From Streptomyces sp. NBC_00620 (GTDB lineage Bacteria > Actinomycetota > Actinomycetes > Streptomycetales > Streptomycetaceae): a DNA stretch of 64,000 nucleotides. How positions within the stretch are numbered: position 1 is the first letter of the stretch; each line of letters opens with the position of its first letter. The notes beneath the pieces were generated by a model. It was not told where the DNA came from, searched no databases, and saw only the letters and a program-made list of their open reading frames with translations. The translations under genes were made by a program, and so were the position numbers. Where the stretch lies: contig NZ_JAPENY010000003.1 in the NCBI RefSeq assembly GCF_026341825.1, positions 1,426,001 through 1,490,000 on the forward strand, given 5' to 3'. Of this stretch, positions 43,901-50,903 are shown one piece after another.

Positions 43901-45520
43901 CTACCGGGCCCGCTCCACGCGCCGCTCGTCCCAGACCGGCTCCTGGGTCTCGCGCACCCGGCCGTCGGAGCCGAAGACCAGGTACCGGTCGAAGGAGCGC
44001 GCGAACCAGCGGTCGTGGGTGACCGCGAGGACCGTCCCCTCGTACGCCTCCAGGCCCTCCTGGAGAGCCTCCGCGGAGTCCAGGTCGAGGTTGTCGGTCG
44101 GCTCGTCGAGGAGCAGGGCCGTGGAGCCCGCCAGCTCGAGCAGGAGGATCTGGAAACGGGCCTGCTGGCCGCCGGAGAGCTTCTCGAAACGCTGCTCGGC
44201 CTGCGCGGTCAGCTCGTAGCGGCGCAGTCGGGACATGGCGGCGCCGCGGTCCTGGGCGTGCTCGCTCCACAGGATGTCGAGCAGCGCCCGGCCCTCGAGC
44301 TCCGGGTGGGCGTGCGTCTGCGCGAAGTGGCCCGCCACGACGCGGGCGCCGAGCTTCCACTCCCCCGTGTGCGCGACGGTGTCGCCGGCGAGCAGCCGCA
44401 GGAAGTGCGACTTCCCCGAGCCGTTGGAGCCGAGGACTGCGACCCGTTCGCCGTAGAAGACCTCAAGGTCGAAGGGGTTCATCAGGCCGGTCAGCTCAAG
44501 TCCCTTGCAGGTGACGGCCCGTACGCCGGTACGCCCGCCGTGCAGCCGCATCTTGATGTCCTGCTCGCGCGGCGGCTCCGGAGGCGGCCCGGCCTCCTCG
44601 AACTTCCGCAGCCTGGTCTGCGCGGCCTGGTAGCGGGACGCCAGCTCATGGCTGATGGAAGCCGCCTGACGCAGATTCAGTACCAGCTTCTTCAACTGGG
44701 CGTGCTTCTCGTCCCAGCGCCTGCGCAGCTCCTCGAACCGGGCGAACCGCTCCCGCCGCGCCTCGTGGTACGTCGCGAAACCGCCGCCGTGCACCCAGGC
44801 GTCCGCTCCTGCGGGGCTGGGCTCGACGCTGACGATCTTCTCGGCGGCGCGGGCCAGCAGCTCCCGGTCGTGGGAGACGAACAGGACGGTCTTGCGGGTC
44901 TCCTTGAGCCGCTCCTCCAGCCAGCGCTTTCCGGGTACGTCGAGATAGTTGTCCGGCTCGTCCAGGAGCAGCACCTCGTCGGTGCCGCGCAGCAGGGCTT
45001 CGAGCACGAGCCGCTTCTGCTCACCGCCGGAGAGCGTTCGCACCTGGCGCCACTGCGCCTTCTCGTACGGGATGCCGAGCGCGGCCACGGTGCACATGTC
45101 CCAGAGGGTCTCCGACTCGTATCCGCGCACCTCGGCCCAGTCGGACAGCGCCTGCGCGTACCCGAGCTGCGCGGCCTCGTCGTCGACGGTCATCATCGCG
45201 TGCTCGGCCGCGTCCACGGCCTTCGCGGCCTGCTGGATCCGGTGCGGTGCCACGGACACGAGCAGTTCCCGTACGGTCGTCTCGTCCCGTACGGATCCCA
45301 CGAACTGGCGCATCACTCCCAGGCCGCCCCCTACGGTGACGGTCCCCCCGTGCGCCTTCAGCTCCCCCGAGATCAGCCGCAGCAGCGTCGTCTTCCCGGC
45401 CCCGTTGGGCCCGACCAGGGCGACGACGGCCCCTTCCCCCACCCGAAACGACACATCGCCGAGCAGCGCCCTCCCGTCGGGAAGGTAGTACTCAAGATGT
45501 GCGGCTTCGAGGTGTCCCAT
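43901..45520 (-). CDS. ABC-F family ATPase
   Basis: 539 aa with two ABC domains and no membrane part. Domain 1 has Walker A GPNGAGKTT, signature LSGGEQKR and Walker B VLLLDEPDN; domain 2 has GSNGSGKSH, LSGGQQAR and LLLDEPTDN. The linker between them is a charged helical pair (RRERFARFEELRRRWDEKHAQLKKL). ABC-F proteins bind the ribosomal E site and rescue stalled or antibiotic-blocked ribosomes. Specific antibiotic resistance cannot be judged from the sequence. A long repeat (45567-45819) lies in its upstream region. Confidence 0.93.
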   Translation of the reverse strand: MGHLEAAHLEYYLPDGRALLGDVSFRVGEGAVVALVGPNGAGKTTLLRLISGELKAHGGTVTVGGGLGVMRQFVGSVRDETTVRELLVSVAPHRIQQAAKAVDAAEHAMMTVDDEAAQLGYAQALSDWAEVRGYESETLWDMCTVAALGIPYEKAQWRQVRTLSGGEQKRLVLEALLRGTDEVLLLDEPDNYLDVPGKRWLEERLKETRKTVLFVSHDRELLARAAEKIVSVEPSPAGADAWVHGGGFATYHEARRERFARFEELRRRWDEKHAQLKKLVLNLRQAASISHELASRYQAAQTRLRKFEEAGPPPEPPREQDIKMRLHGGRTGVRAVTCKGLELTGLMNPFDLEVFYGERVAVLGSNGSGKSHFLRLLAGDTVAHTGEWKLGARVVAGHFAQTHAHPELEGRALLDILWSEHAQDRGAAMSRLRRYELTAQAEQRFEKLSGGQQARFQILLLELAGSTALLLDEPTDNLDLDSAEALQEGLEAYEGTVLAVTHDRWFARSFDRYLVFGSDGRVRETQEPVWDERRVERAR

Positions 45521-45847
45521 GGGGGTGCATTCTCCGGGGACGGGCCGTACTGGGCAAACGCGTTTCTTCGCCCCCTCCGCCCCTGCCCGTCCCGTACCTG
45601 GGGGCTGCCGCCCCCAGACCCCCGCATCGCGCTGACGCGCTCGTCCTCAAACGCCGGACAGGCTGAAAGATCTCCCCCGGCCGGAACTGAAAGGCTCTCC
45701 GGCCGGGGCGAAAGATTTCAGCGCCGGCCGGGGAAAGATTCAGCCCCTCCGGCGTTTGAGGAGCGGGGTCTGGGGCGGAGCCCCAGGAACAAGGGACGGG
45801 TAGGGGCGGAGGGGGCGAAAAACCCGGCCCTGGGTACACGCACCCCC
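45521..45847. repeat. long inverted repeat element, family B, copy 1 (gene-free gap)
   Basis: The only gene-free stretch above 300 bp. Its outer arms are 27-bp inverted repeats (45567-45593 and 45793-45819, one mismatch) of the type TTCGCCCCCTCCGCCCC. Inside are several further hairpins built from CCGGCCGG blocks and two oppositely oriented copies of CCTCAAACGCCGG. It shares its arms and this inner block with 48918-49052. It lies between divergent genes (ABC-F leftward, PAP2-DGK rightward). No coding frame is evident. Confidence 0.85.
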
Positions 45848-47341
45848 ATGACCCCGATCCCAGACGTGGACCTCACTCTCCGCCCCCCGGGCCCCCGCAT
45901 CCTCCGGGACCGGCTCCTGAGCGCCGACTCCCGCCTCTTCGAGGCCGTGGCGACCCGCCACTGGCCGGGCGCCGACCGCCTCCTGCCACGGCTCACCCAC
46001 AGCGCGAACCACGGCGTCCTGTGGTTCGCCGCAGCCACGGCGATCGCGGCGACCCGCACCCCGAGGGCCCGCACCGCCGCCGCCCGAGGCCTCGCCTCGC
46101 TGACCCTCGCCTCGGTCACGATCAACACCGTCGGCAAGCGCTCGGTACGACGCCCCCGCCCCGCCCTGGACCCCGTACCGCTGATCCGGCAGCTCAGGCG
46201 CCAGCCGATCACCACGTCGTTCCCGTCGGGCCACGCCGCCTCGGCCGCGGCCTTCGCGACGGGCGTGGCGCTGGAGTCCCGAGGCTGGGGCGCCGCCGTG
46301 GCCCCGCTCGCCACCGCGGTCGTCGTGTCCCGCGTGTACACGGGCGTCCACTTCCCGAGCGATGTCCTCGCGGGCGCGGCCCTGGGTGTGGGCGCCGCGT
46401 ACGCCGTACGGGCCCTGGTTCCGACCCGCGACCAGGTTCCCCGGCCCGACCGGCCCGGCGCGGACGCGCCCGCGCTGTCCGAGGGGGAGGGCCTCGTGAT
46501 GGTGGCCAACACCGGCGCGGGCACTCCGGGCCAGATGGACGCCCTGCGCGACGCCCTGCCGCTTGCGGAGACCGTGGAGTGCGAACCGGCCGACATCGAG
46601 GCCGAGTTGGAGAAGGCCGCGATCCGCGCCCGGGTGCTCGGCGTGTGCGGCGGCGACGGCACCGTGAACACCGCCGCCCGGGTCGCCCTGCGCCACGGCC
46701 TCCCCCTCGCCGTCCTGCCGGGCGGCACCCTGAACCACTTCGCCCACGACCTGGGCGTGGAGGGCCCGCGCGATCTGATCCGCGCCCTCCAGGAGGGCAA
46801 CGCCATACGCGTGGACGTGGGCCGGTTCTCGTCGGGCGGCACGGAGGGCATCTTCCTCAACACCTGCAGCCTGGGGGTCTACCCGGAGCTGGTGCGGGAA
46901 CGGGAGCGATGGTCCCGGCGCATCGGCGAATGGCCGGCCGGGGTGCTCGGCGTCCTGCGCGTCCTGCGCACGGACGGCCATCCCCTGCAGGCCGAACTCG
47001 GCGGCCGCACCCACCCGTTGTGGCTGCTGTTCGCCGGCAACGGCACCTATCACCGCATGGGTCTCGCCCCCGCCCGCCGCTACGACCTCGCGGACGGACG
47101 CCTCGACGTACGGGTCGTGCACGGTGGCCGCCGCCCCGCCGCCCGCCTGCTGGCCGCGGCCCTCGCGGGCCCGCTCACCCGTTCCCCCGCCCACGCGGCC
47201 GTACGGGTGCGCCGTCTGCGAGTGGACGGTGTCGCGCCCGGCACCCTCCTCGCGTACGACGGTGAAGTCACGGAGGTGGAGGGCGAGGTGACGCTCCAGA
47301 AGATCCCCGAGGCACTGACCGTGTACCGCCCGCACCCCTGA
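45848..47341 (+). CDS. PAP2 phosphatase-diacylglycerol kinase fusion protein
   Basis: 497 aa from the ATG at 45848. The N-terminal half is a PAP2 phosphatase: KRSVRRPRP (KxxxxxxRP-like), FPSGHAAS and SRVYTGVHFPSD (SRxxxxxHxxxD). The C-terminal half is a lipid kinase: CGGDGTVNTAARVAL (nucleotide-binding GGDG) and LPGGTLNHFAHDLG. The fusion would dephosphorylate and phosphorylate lipids such as phosphatidate and diacylglycerol at the membrane. It is a known bifunctional arrangement in actinomycetes. The start is set by family length; the ribosome site is weak. Confidence 0.9.
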   Translation: MTPIPDVDLTLRPPGPRILRDRLLSADSRLFEAVATRHWPGADRLLPRLTHSANHGVLWFAAATAIAATRTPRARTAAARGLASLTLASVTINTVGKRSVRRPRPALDPVPLIRQLRRQPITTSFPSGHAASAAAFATGVALESRGWGAAVAPLATAVVVSRVYTGVHFPSDVLAGAALGVGAAYAVRALVPTRDQVPRPDRPGADAPALSEGEGLVMVANTGAGTPGQMDALRDALPLAETVECEPADIEAELEKAAIRARVLGVCGGDGTVNTAARVALRHGLPLAVLPGGTLNHFAHDLGVEGPRDLIRALQEGNAIRVDVGRFSSGGTEGIFLNTCSLGVYPELVRERERWSRRIGEWPAGVLGVLRVLRTDGHPLQAELGGRTHPLWLLFAGNGTYHRMGLAPARRYDLADGRLDVRVVHGGRRPAARLLAAALAGPLTRSPAHAAVRVRRLRVDGVAPGTLLAYDGEVTEVEGEVTLQKIPEALTVYRPHP

Positions 47342-47445
47342 CCGGCTGTCCATATCCCAAGACGCAGGTCTCACCATTCGACATGAACGCGTACGGTGAA
47401 TGCGTACCCGACGAGAAGTCGATGAGGACGAGAAGGGGAACGGTC

Positions 47446-48267
47446 ATGTCGAAGTCCCAGGAGACCGCCGTCTACACCCACGGCCACCACGAGTCCGTGC
47501 TGCGCTCGCACGTCTGGCGCACCGCCGCCAACTCGGCGGCGTACCTCCTCGACTCGCTGAAGCCCCACATGAAGATCCTGGACATCGGCTGCGGCCCGGG
47601 CACCATCACCGCCGACCTGGCGGAGCTGGTTCCCGACGGCCATGTCACCGCCGTCGACCACGCGCCGGGAATCCTGGACCAGGCCCGCGCCACCGCCGCC
47701 GAACGCGGCCTGGACAACGTCGAGTTCGCGGTCGCGGACGTGCACGCGCTGGACTATCCGGACGACACGTTCTGCGTGGTCCACGCCCACCAGGTGCTCC
47801 AGCACGTGGGCGACCCGGTCCAGGCGCTGCGCGAGATGTACCGGGTGACCAAGCCTGGCGGGTACATCGCCGTCCGCGACGGGGACTACGAAGCGATGAC
47901 CTGGTATCCCGAGGTGCCGGGCATGACCGACTGGCAGGACCTGTACGTGCGCGTCGCCCGCGCCAACGGGGGCGAGCCGGCCGCCGGGCGGCGTCTCAAG
48001 TCCTGGGCACTGGCGGCCGGCATCCGGGACATCACGGCCACGTCGAGCACCTGGACCTTCGCCACCGAGGACGAGCGGGACTGGTGGGGCGGCCTGTGGG
48101 CGGACCGCACGCTGGCCTCGGCGTACGCGGACCGCGCCACGGAGGGCGGTCACGCGAACGCCGAGCAGTTGCGGGCCGTGTCGGACGCCTGGCGGGAGTG
48201 GGCACGGCAGGAGGACGGCTGGTTCTCCGTACTGCACGGAGAGATCCTCTGCCGAAAGGACGTCTGA
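47446..48267 (+). CDS. class I SAM-dependent methyltransferase
   Basis: 273 aa from the ATG at 47446, which follows AAGGGGAA. Motif I is ILDIGCGPGTITADLAELVPDGHVTAVDHAPG, with VHAHQVLQHVGDPVQALREMYRVTKPGGYIAVRDGD as the later motif, the pattern of Methyltransf_11/25 small-molecule enzymes. It resembles UbiE/COQ5-like methyltransferases but the substrate is unknown. It stands between the PAP2-DGK gene and a small membrane protein gene, both on the same strand, 104 and 44 bp away. Confidence 0.9.
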   Translation: MSKSQETAVYTHGHHESVLRSHVWRTAANSAAYLLDSLKPHMKILDIGCGPGTITADLAELVPDGHVTAVDHAPGILDQARATAAERGLDNVEFAVADVHALDYPDDTFCVVHAHQVLQHVGDPVQALREMYRVTKPGGYIAVRDGDYEAMTWYPEVPGMTDWQDLYVRVARANGGEPAAGRRLKSWALAAGIRDITATSSTWTFATEDERDWWGGLWADRTLASAYADRATEGGHANAEQLRAVSDAWREWARQEDGWFSVLHGEILCRKDV

Positions 48268-48311
48268 TCCGCCTGCTTCGGGAAACCCGGGAATGCAGGA
48301 GGTCGAAAACT

Positions 48312-48482
48312 ATGGTTCCCATCCTGCTGGTACTGCTTCTGGCCCTGATTCTTTTCGGCGCCGGATTCGCGGTGAAGATTCTCTGGTGGATCGCTCTGAT
48401 CGTTCTCGCCGTATGGCTGCTGGGCTTCCTGGTCCGCGGAACGAGCGCCGCCGGATCCCGGGGTCGCTGGTATCGGTGGTAG
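48312..48482 (+). CDS. small hydrophobic membrane protein (lmo0937/DUF5670-like)
   Basis: 56 aa. Two adjacent hydrophobic helices (VPILLVLLLALILFGAGFAV and WWIALIVLAVWLLGFLV) are followed by a short charged tail. This matches the lmo0937/DUF5670 group of stress-associated mini membrane proteins. The ATG at 48312 is preceded by AGGAGG. The gene is on the strand of the methyltransferase and ends in a perfect hairpin (48494-48528). No function is known. Confidence 0.8.
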   Translation: MVPILLVLLLALILFGAGFAVKILWWIALIVLAVWLLGFLVRGTSAAGSRGRWYRW

Positions 48483-48493
48483 CCCCGTTCCGT

Positions 48494-48528
48494 GTGGCCC
48501 GAGGTCCGTATTCAGGACCTCGGGCCAC
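48494..48528 (+). terminator. terminator-like hairpin after the small membrane protein gene
   Basis: A perfect 14-bp stem (48494-48507 pairs with 48515-48528) with a 7-nt loop, 12 bp after the stop codon. Confidence 0.85.
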
Positions 48529-48552
48529 TGCTCGACAACTAGGCTCGTGGGT

Positions 48553-48906
48553 ATGGAGATTCTGGGAGCCACGCTGCGTATCTGCGTCGACGACCTGGAG
48601 GCTTCGGTCCCGTTCTACGAGAGACTCGCGGGTGGGCAGGCCCTGCGGTTCGACCGCGGCGGTGTCTCGGTCGCCGCGGTCGGCTGCTTCCTCCTCATGA
48701 GCGGGCCCGCGGCCGAACTGGACGTCCTCCGCAAGGTCACCGCCACCATCGCCGTCAAGGACGTCGAGGAAGCCCACCGCGTGCTCAGCGACTCGGGCGC
48801 CCGCATCCTCGCGGGCCCGGTTGCGACCCCGGTGGGACGCAACCTCATCGCGATGCATCCCGACGGTGCGGTGTACGAGTACGTGGACCGCCGCGCCGGG
48901 GAGTAG
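48553..48906 (+). CDS. VOC-family (glyoxalase-fold) protein
   Basis: 117 aa from the ATG at 48553. One vicinal oxygen chelate module pair: LRICVDDLEASVPFYERLAGGQALRF in the first half and IAVKDVEEAHRVLSDSGARILAGPVATPVGRNLIAMHPDGAVYEYV in the second. Members include dioxygenases, glyoxalases and antibiotic-binding proteins; the substrate here is unknown. Metal-ligand positions are not clear, so catalytic activity is uncertain. It faces the leftward arginase-fold gene across repeat B, copy 2. Confidence 0.85.
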   Translation: MEILGATLRICVDDLEASVPFYERLAGGQALRFDRGGVSVAAVGCFLLMSGPAAELDVLRKVTATIAVKDVEEAHRVLSDSGARILAGPVATPVGRNLIAMHPDGAVYEYVDRRAGE

Positions 48907-48917
48907 CAGGGAGTTCT

Positions 48918-49052
48918 TTCGCCCCCTCCGCCCCTACCCATTCCCGTCACTTGGGGGCTCCGCCCCCAAACCCCCGCTCCTCAAACGCCGGAGGGGCTGA
49001 AACCGGGCGTAGCCCGGAAGCACGGGACGGGAAGGGGCGGAGGGGGCGAAAA
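48918..49052. repeat. inverted repeat element, family B, copy 2
   Basis: The arms (about 48918-48946 and 49022-49052) are inverted repeats of the TTTCGCCCCCTCCGCCCC type, with inner hairpins GGGGGCTCCGCCCCC and GGGCGTAGCCC and the block CCTCAAACGCCGGAGGGGC shared with 45521-45847. It fills the gap between the convergent VOC and arginase-fold genes and may end both transcripts. Confidence 0.85.
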
Positions 49053-49055
49053 ACC

Positions 49056-49952
49056 TCAGGCCCCGACCACCGCCCCCACCACAACATCCGCCAGCACCGC
49101 CCCCGCCACCCCCTCCGGATCCAGATCGGGATCGTAGATGGTGACGTTGAGCCCGGCGCAACGCGGAGACCGTAGCAACGGACGCAGCAGCGCGAGGAGT
49201 TCGGCCGGGAGCAGCCCGTCGGGATCGGGACTGTCGACGGCGGGCATCACGGACGGATCGAGACAGTCGGCATCGAGGTGCACCCAGAAACCGGCAAGGT
49301 GCGGATGCTCCAGCGTCTGCAAGGCAGCCCGCGCAACCGCGTCCGCACCCCACTCCCGCAACTCCCCCACAGTCACCACAGGGATCTTCAGCGCGGCAAG
49401 CTCATCCCGCTCGGTGTCGTAGTCCCGGATACCGAAGAGCCGTACGTCCTCGTCCCGAAGGTAGGGCCTCAGGCCTTCGAGGTTCGTGAGGTCCTCCTGC
49501 CCGCGCCCGGTCGCGAGCGCGAGTTCCTCACCGCCCGCAGCCCCGATCCGCTCCGAGTTCCCGGGATGCCGGAAGTCGGCCGAGCCGTCGACGGCGGCCA
49601 GCCCGAACCGCCCGATGCGCCGCAGCGCGAGCGAGGCACCGAGCTGGATGGAGCAGTCCCCGCCGAGCACGACCGGCAGGTCCCCGGCACGGACGTGGTT
49701 CTCGATCCGGTCGGCGAGCCTGCGGGTGTACGAGGCGATGGCGGCCGCGTTGAAGACCCCGTCGCCCTCCTGCCAGTCCCCCCGGTCGTAGCGCGGCGGT
49801 ACGACGACCCCGCCCTCCAGCGCCCCGAGCCGCCGTACGATCCGCTGCTCGCGCAGGGCGCCGGCGAGCTTGTAGCAGCCGGGAACAGTACCGGGCGCGG
49901 GCGGCCGCAAGCCGAGGTTGGAGGGGGCGTCCAGGACGACGATGTTACGCAT
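49056..49952 (-). CDS. arginase/ureohydrolase-fold protein with substituted metal ligands
   Basis: 298 aa, arginase/agmatinase/formimidoylglutamase superfamily. Motifs: VVLGGDCSIQLG (97-105), VDGSADFRHPG (121-131) and HLDADCLDP (226-233). In active enzymes the first has a His ligand (GGDHS) and the second DAHxD. Here they are Cys100 and Ser124. Asp122, Asp126, Asp227 and Asp229 remain. GGDC is seen in one subgroup, but the Ser for the second His is unusual. Binuclear manganese binding may be lost or altered. The ATG at 49952 is preferred over one three codons upstream. Confidence 0.8.
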   Translation of the reverse strand: MRNIVVLDAPSNLGLRPPAPGTVPGCYKLAGALREQRIVRRLGALEGGVVVPPRYDRGDWQEGDGVFNAAAIASYTRRLADRIENHVRAGDLPVVLGGDCSIQLGASLALRRIGRFGLAAVDGSADFRHPGNSERIGAAGGEELALATGRGQEDLTNLEGLRPYLRDEDVRLFGIRDYDTERDELAALKIPVVTVGELREWGADAVARAALQTLEHPHLAGFWVHLDADCLDPSVMPAVDSPDPDGLLPAELLALLRPLLRSPRCAGLNVTIYDPDLDPEGVAGAVLADVVVGAVVGA

Positions 49953-49985
49953 GGGCCACATACTCGCCGACGCGGCCGAGCGGCG

Positions 49986-50537
49986 TCAGCGGGACCGGGT
50001 CATCTCCGCGGTGATCGCCCACCGCTCGTGGTCGCGCCAGGCCCCGTCCATGTAGATGAAGTCCGGCGAGAACCCCTCGAGCCGGAATCCGCACCGCCGG
50101 GCGAGCGCGATCGAGGCGGCGTTGCCGGGCTGCACATTGATCTCGAGCCGGTGCAGCCCCATCTTTCCGAAGGCGTACCGGACCACGAGTCCGAGCCCCT
50201 CACCCATCAGCCCCCGCCCGGCCGCGTGCGCGAAGGCGCCGTACCCCAGCGCCCCGCTCAGAAAGCCGCCCTCGACGATGTTGTTGATGTTGATGAACCC
50301 GGCGATTGCTCCGCCGTCCCGTTCGCACACCAGGAACCCGGCCTTCGTCGGATCCTGGATGAGCCGCCCCGCGTACGCGGCGTAGGCGTCGGCGCTGCCG
50401 GGCGGAAACAGCCACGGCTGGTGCAGATCCTTGCTCTCCCGGGTCCGGGCGGTGAACTCCGTGCCGTCCGCGTACGTGAAGTGCCGTATGCCCACGCGGG
50501 GTCCTGCGGCGAGATACTCGGGGGCGTTTTCAGGCAT
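49986..50537 (-). CDS. GNAT N-acetyltransferase, RimJ/RimL-like
   Basis: 183 aa. The acetyl-CoA binding core is GAFAHAAGRGLMGEGLGLVVRYAFGKMGLHRLEINVQPGNAASIALARRCGFRLEG, the RimJ/RimL-type pattern that includes the pantetheine-binding RGxG variant GRGLMGEG. The N-terminus FTYADGTEFTARTRESKDLHQPWLFPPG is also typical. It acetylates an N-terminal or small-molecule amine; the substrate cannot be told. It lies 33 bp behind the arginase-fold gene's start side, same strand. Confidence 0.9.
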   Translation of the reverse strand: MPENAPEYLAAGPRVGIRHFTYADGTEFTARTRESKDLHQPWLFPPGSADAYAAYAGRLIQDPTKAGFLVCERDGGAIAGFININNIVEGGFLSGALGYGAFAHAAGRGLMGEGLGLVVRYAFGKMGLHRLEINVQPGNAASIALARRCGFRLEGFSPDFIYMDGAWRDHERWAITAEMTRSR

Positions 50538-50577
50538 CCGGCAACACTACGCGACGGTGTATCGGGGTATCCGGCGC

Positions 50578-50826
50578 TCACCTTCGGCGCTTCATGAAGT
50601 ACGCCCCGCACAGCGCGCCGATCACCGCGGTGCCAAGGAGCGCCATCCACAGGGGCATGGTGACTTCCGGGATCAGCAGCCTGATCTTGGTGCTCCGGGT
50701 GTTCTCGAAGATGAAGATCAGAGCGAGCAGGGCCAGCGCGACCACGCTGACCCTGGTGGGCGTCAGCAGCCCGCCGCGGCTCTTCCCGCCACCCGCACCG
50801 GCGCTTTCGGAGGTCTTCGGGCTCAT
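50578..50826 (-). CDS. LapA-like membrane protein (DUF1049)
   Basis: 82 aa. Two membrane helices (VSVVALALLALIFIFENTR and MPLWMALLGTAVIGALCGAYFM) flank a short loop with TRSTKIRLLIPEVTMP, the DUF1049/LapA signature, followed by a basic end KRRR. The N-terminus is Gly/Ser-rich. LapA proteins are associated with lipopolysaccharide regulation in Gram-negatives; the role in actinomycetes is unknown. Confidence 0.85.
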   Translation of the reverse strand: MSPKTSESAGAGGGKSRGGLLTPTRVSVVALALLALIFIFENTRSTKIRLLIPEVTMPLWMALLGTAVIGALCGAYFMKRRR

Positions 50827-50903
50827 GCGCTCAGCATGAGCCGCGAGGCGACAGCACGCGCGGCGGGAGGTTCCTCCGGGTGACTGCCTGAGACTCCAGG
50901 GGC

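Noticed and set aside
45567..45819. Insertion sequence
   Set aside because: It has inverted ends but no transposase frame; only a repeat or MITE-like element can be supported.
44015..45847. Rightward frame extending the PAP2-DGK gene upstream across the ABC-F gene
   Set aside because: The upstream part is antisense to a well-supported ABC-F gene and to a repeat. The PAP2 domain begins after the ATG at 45848.
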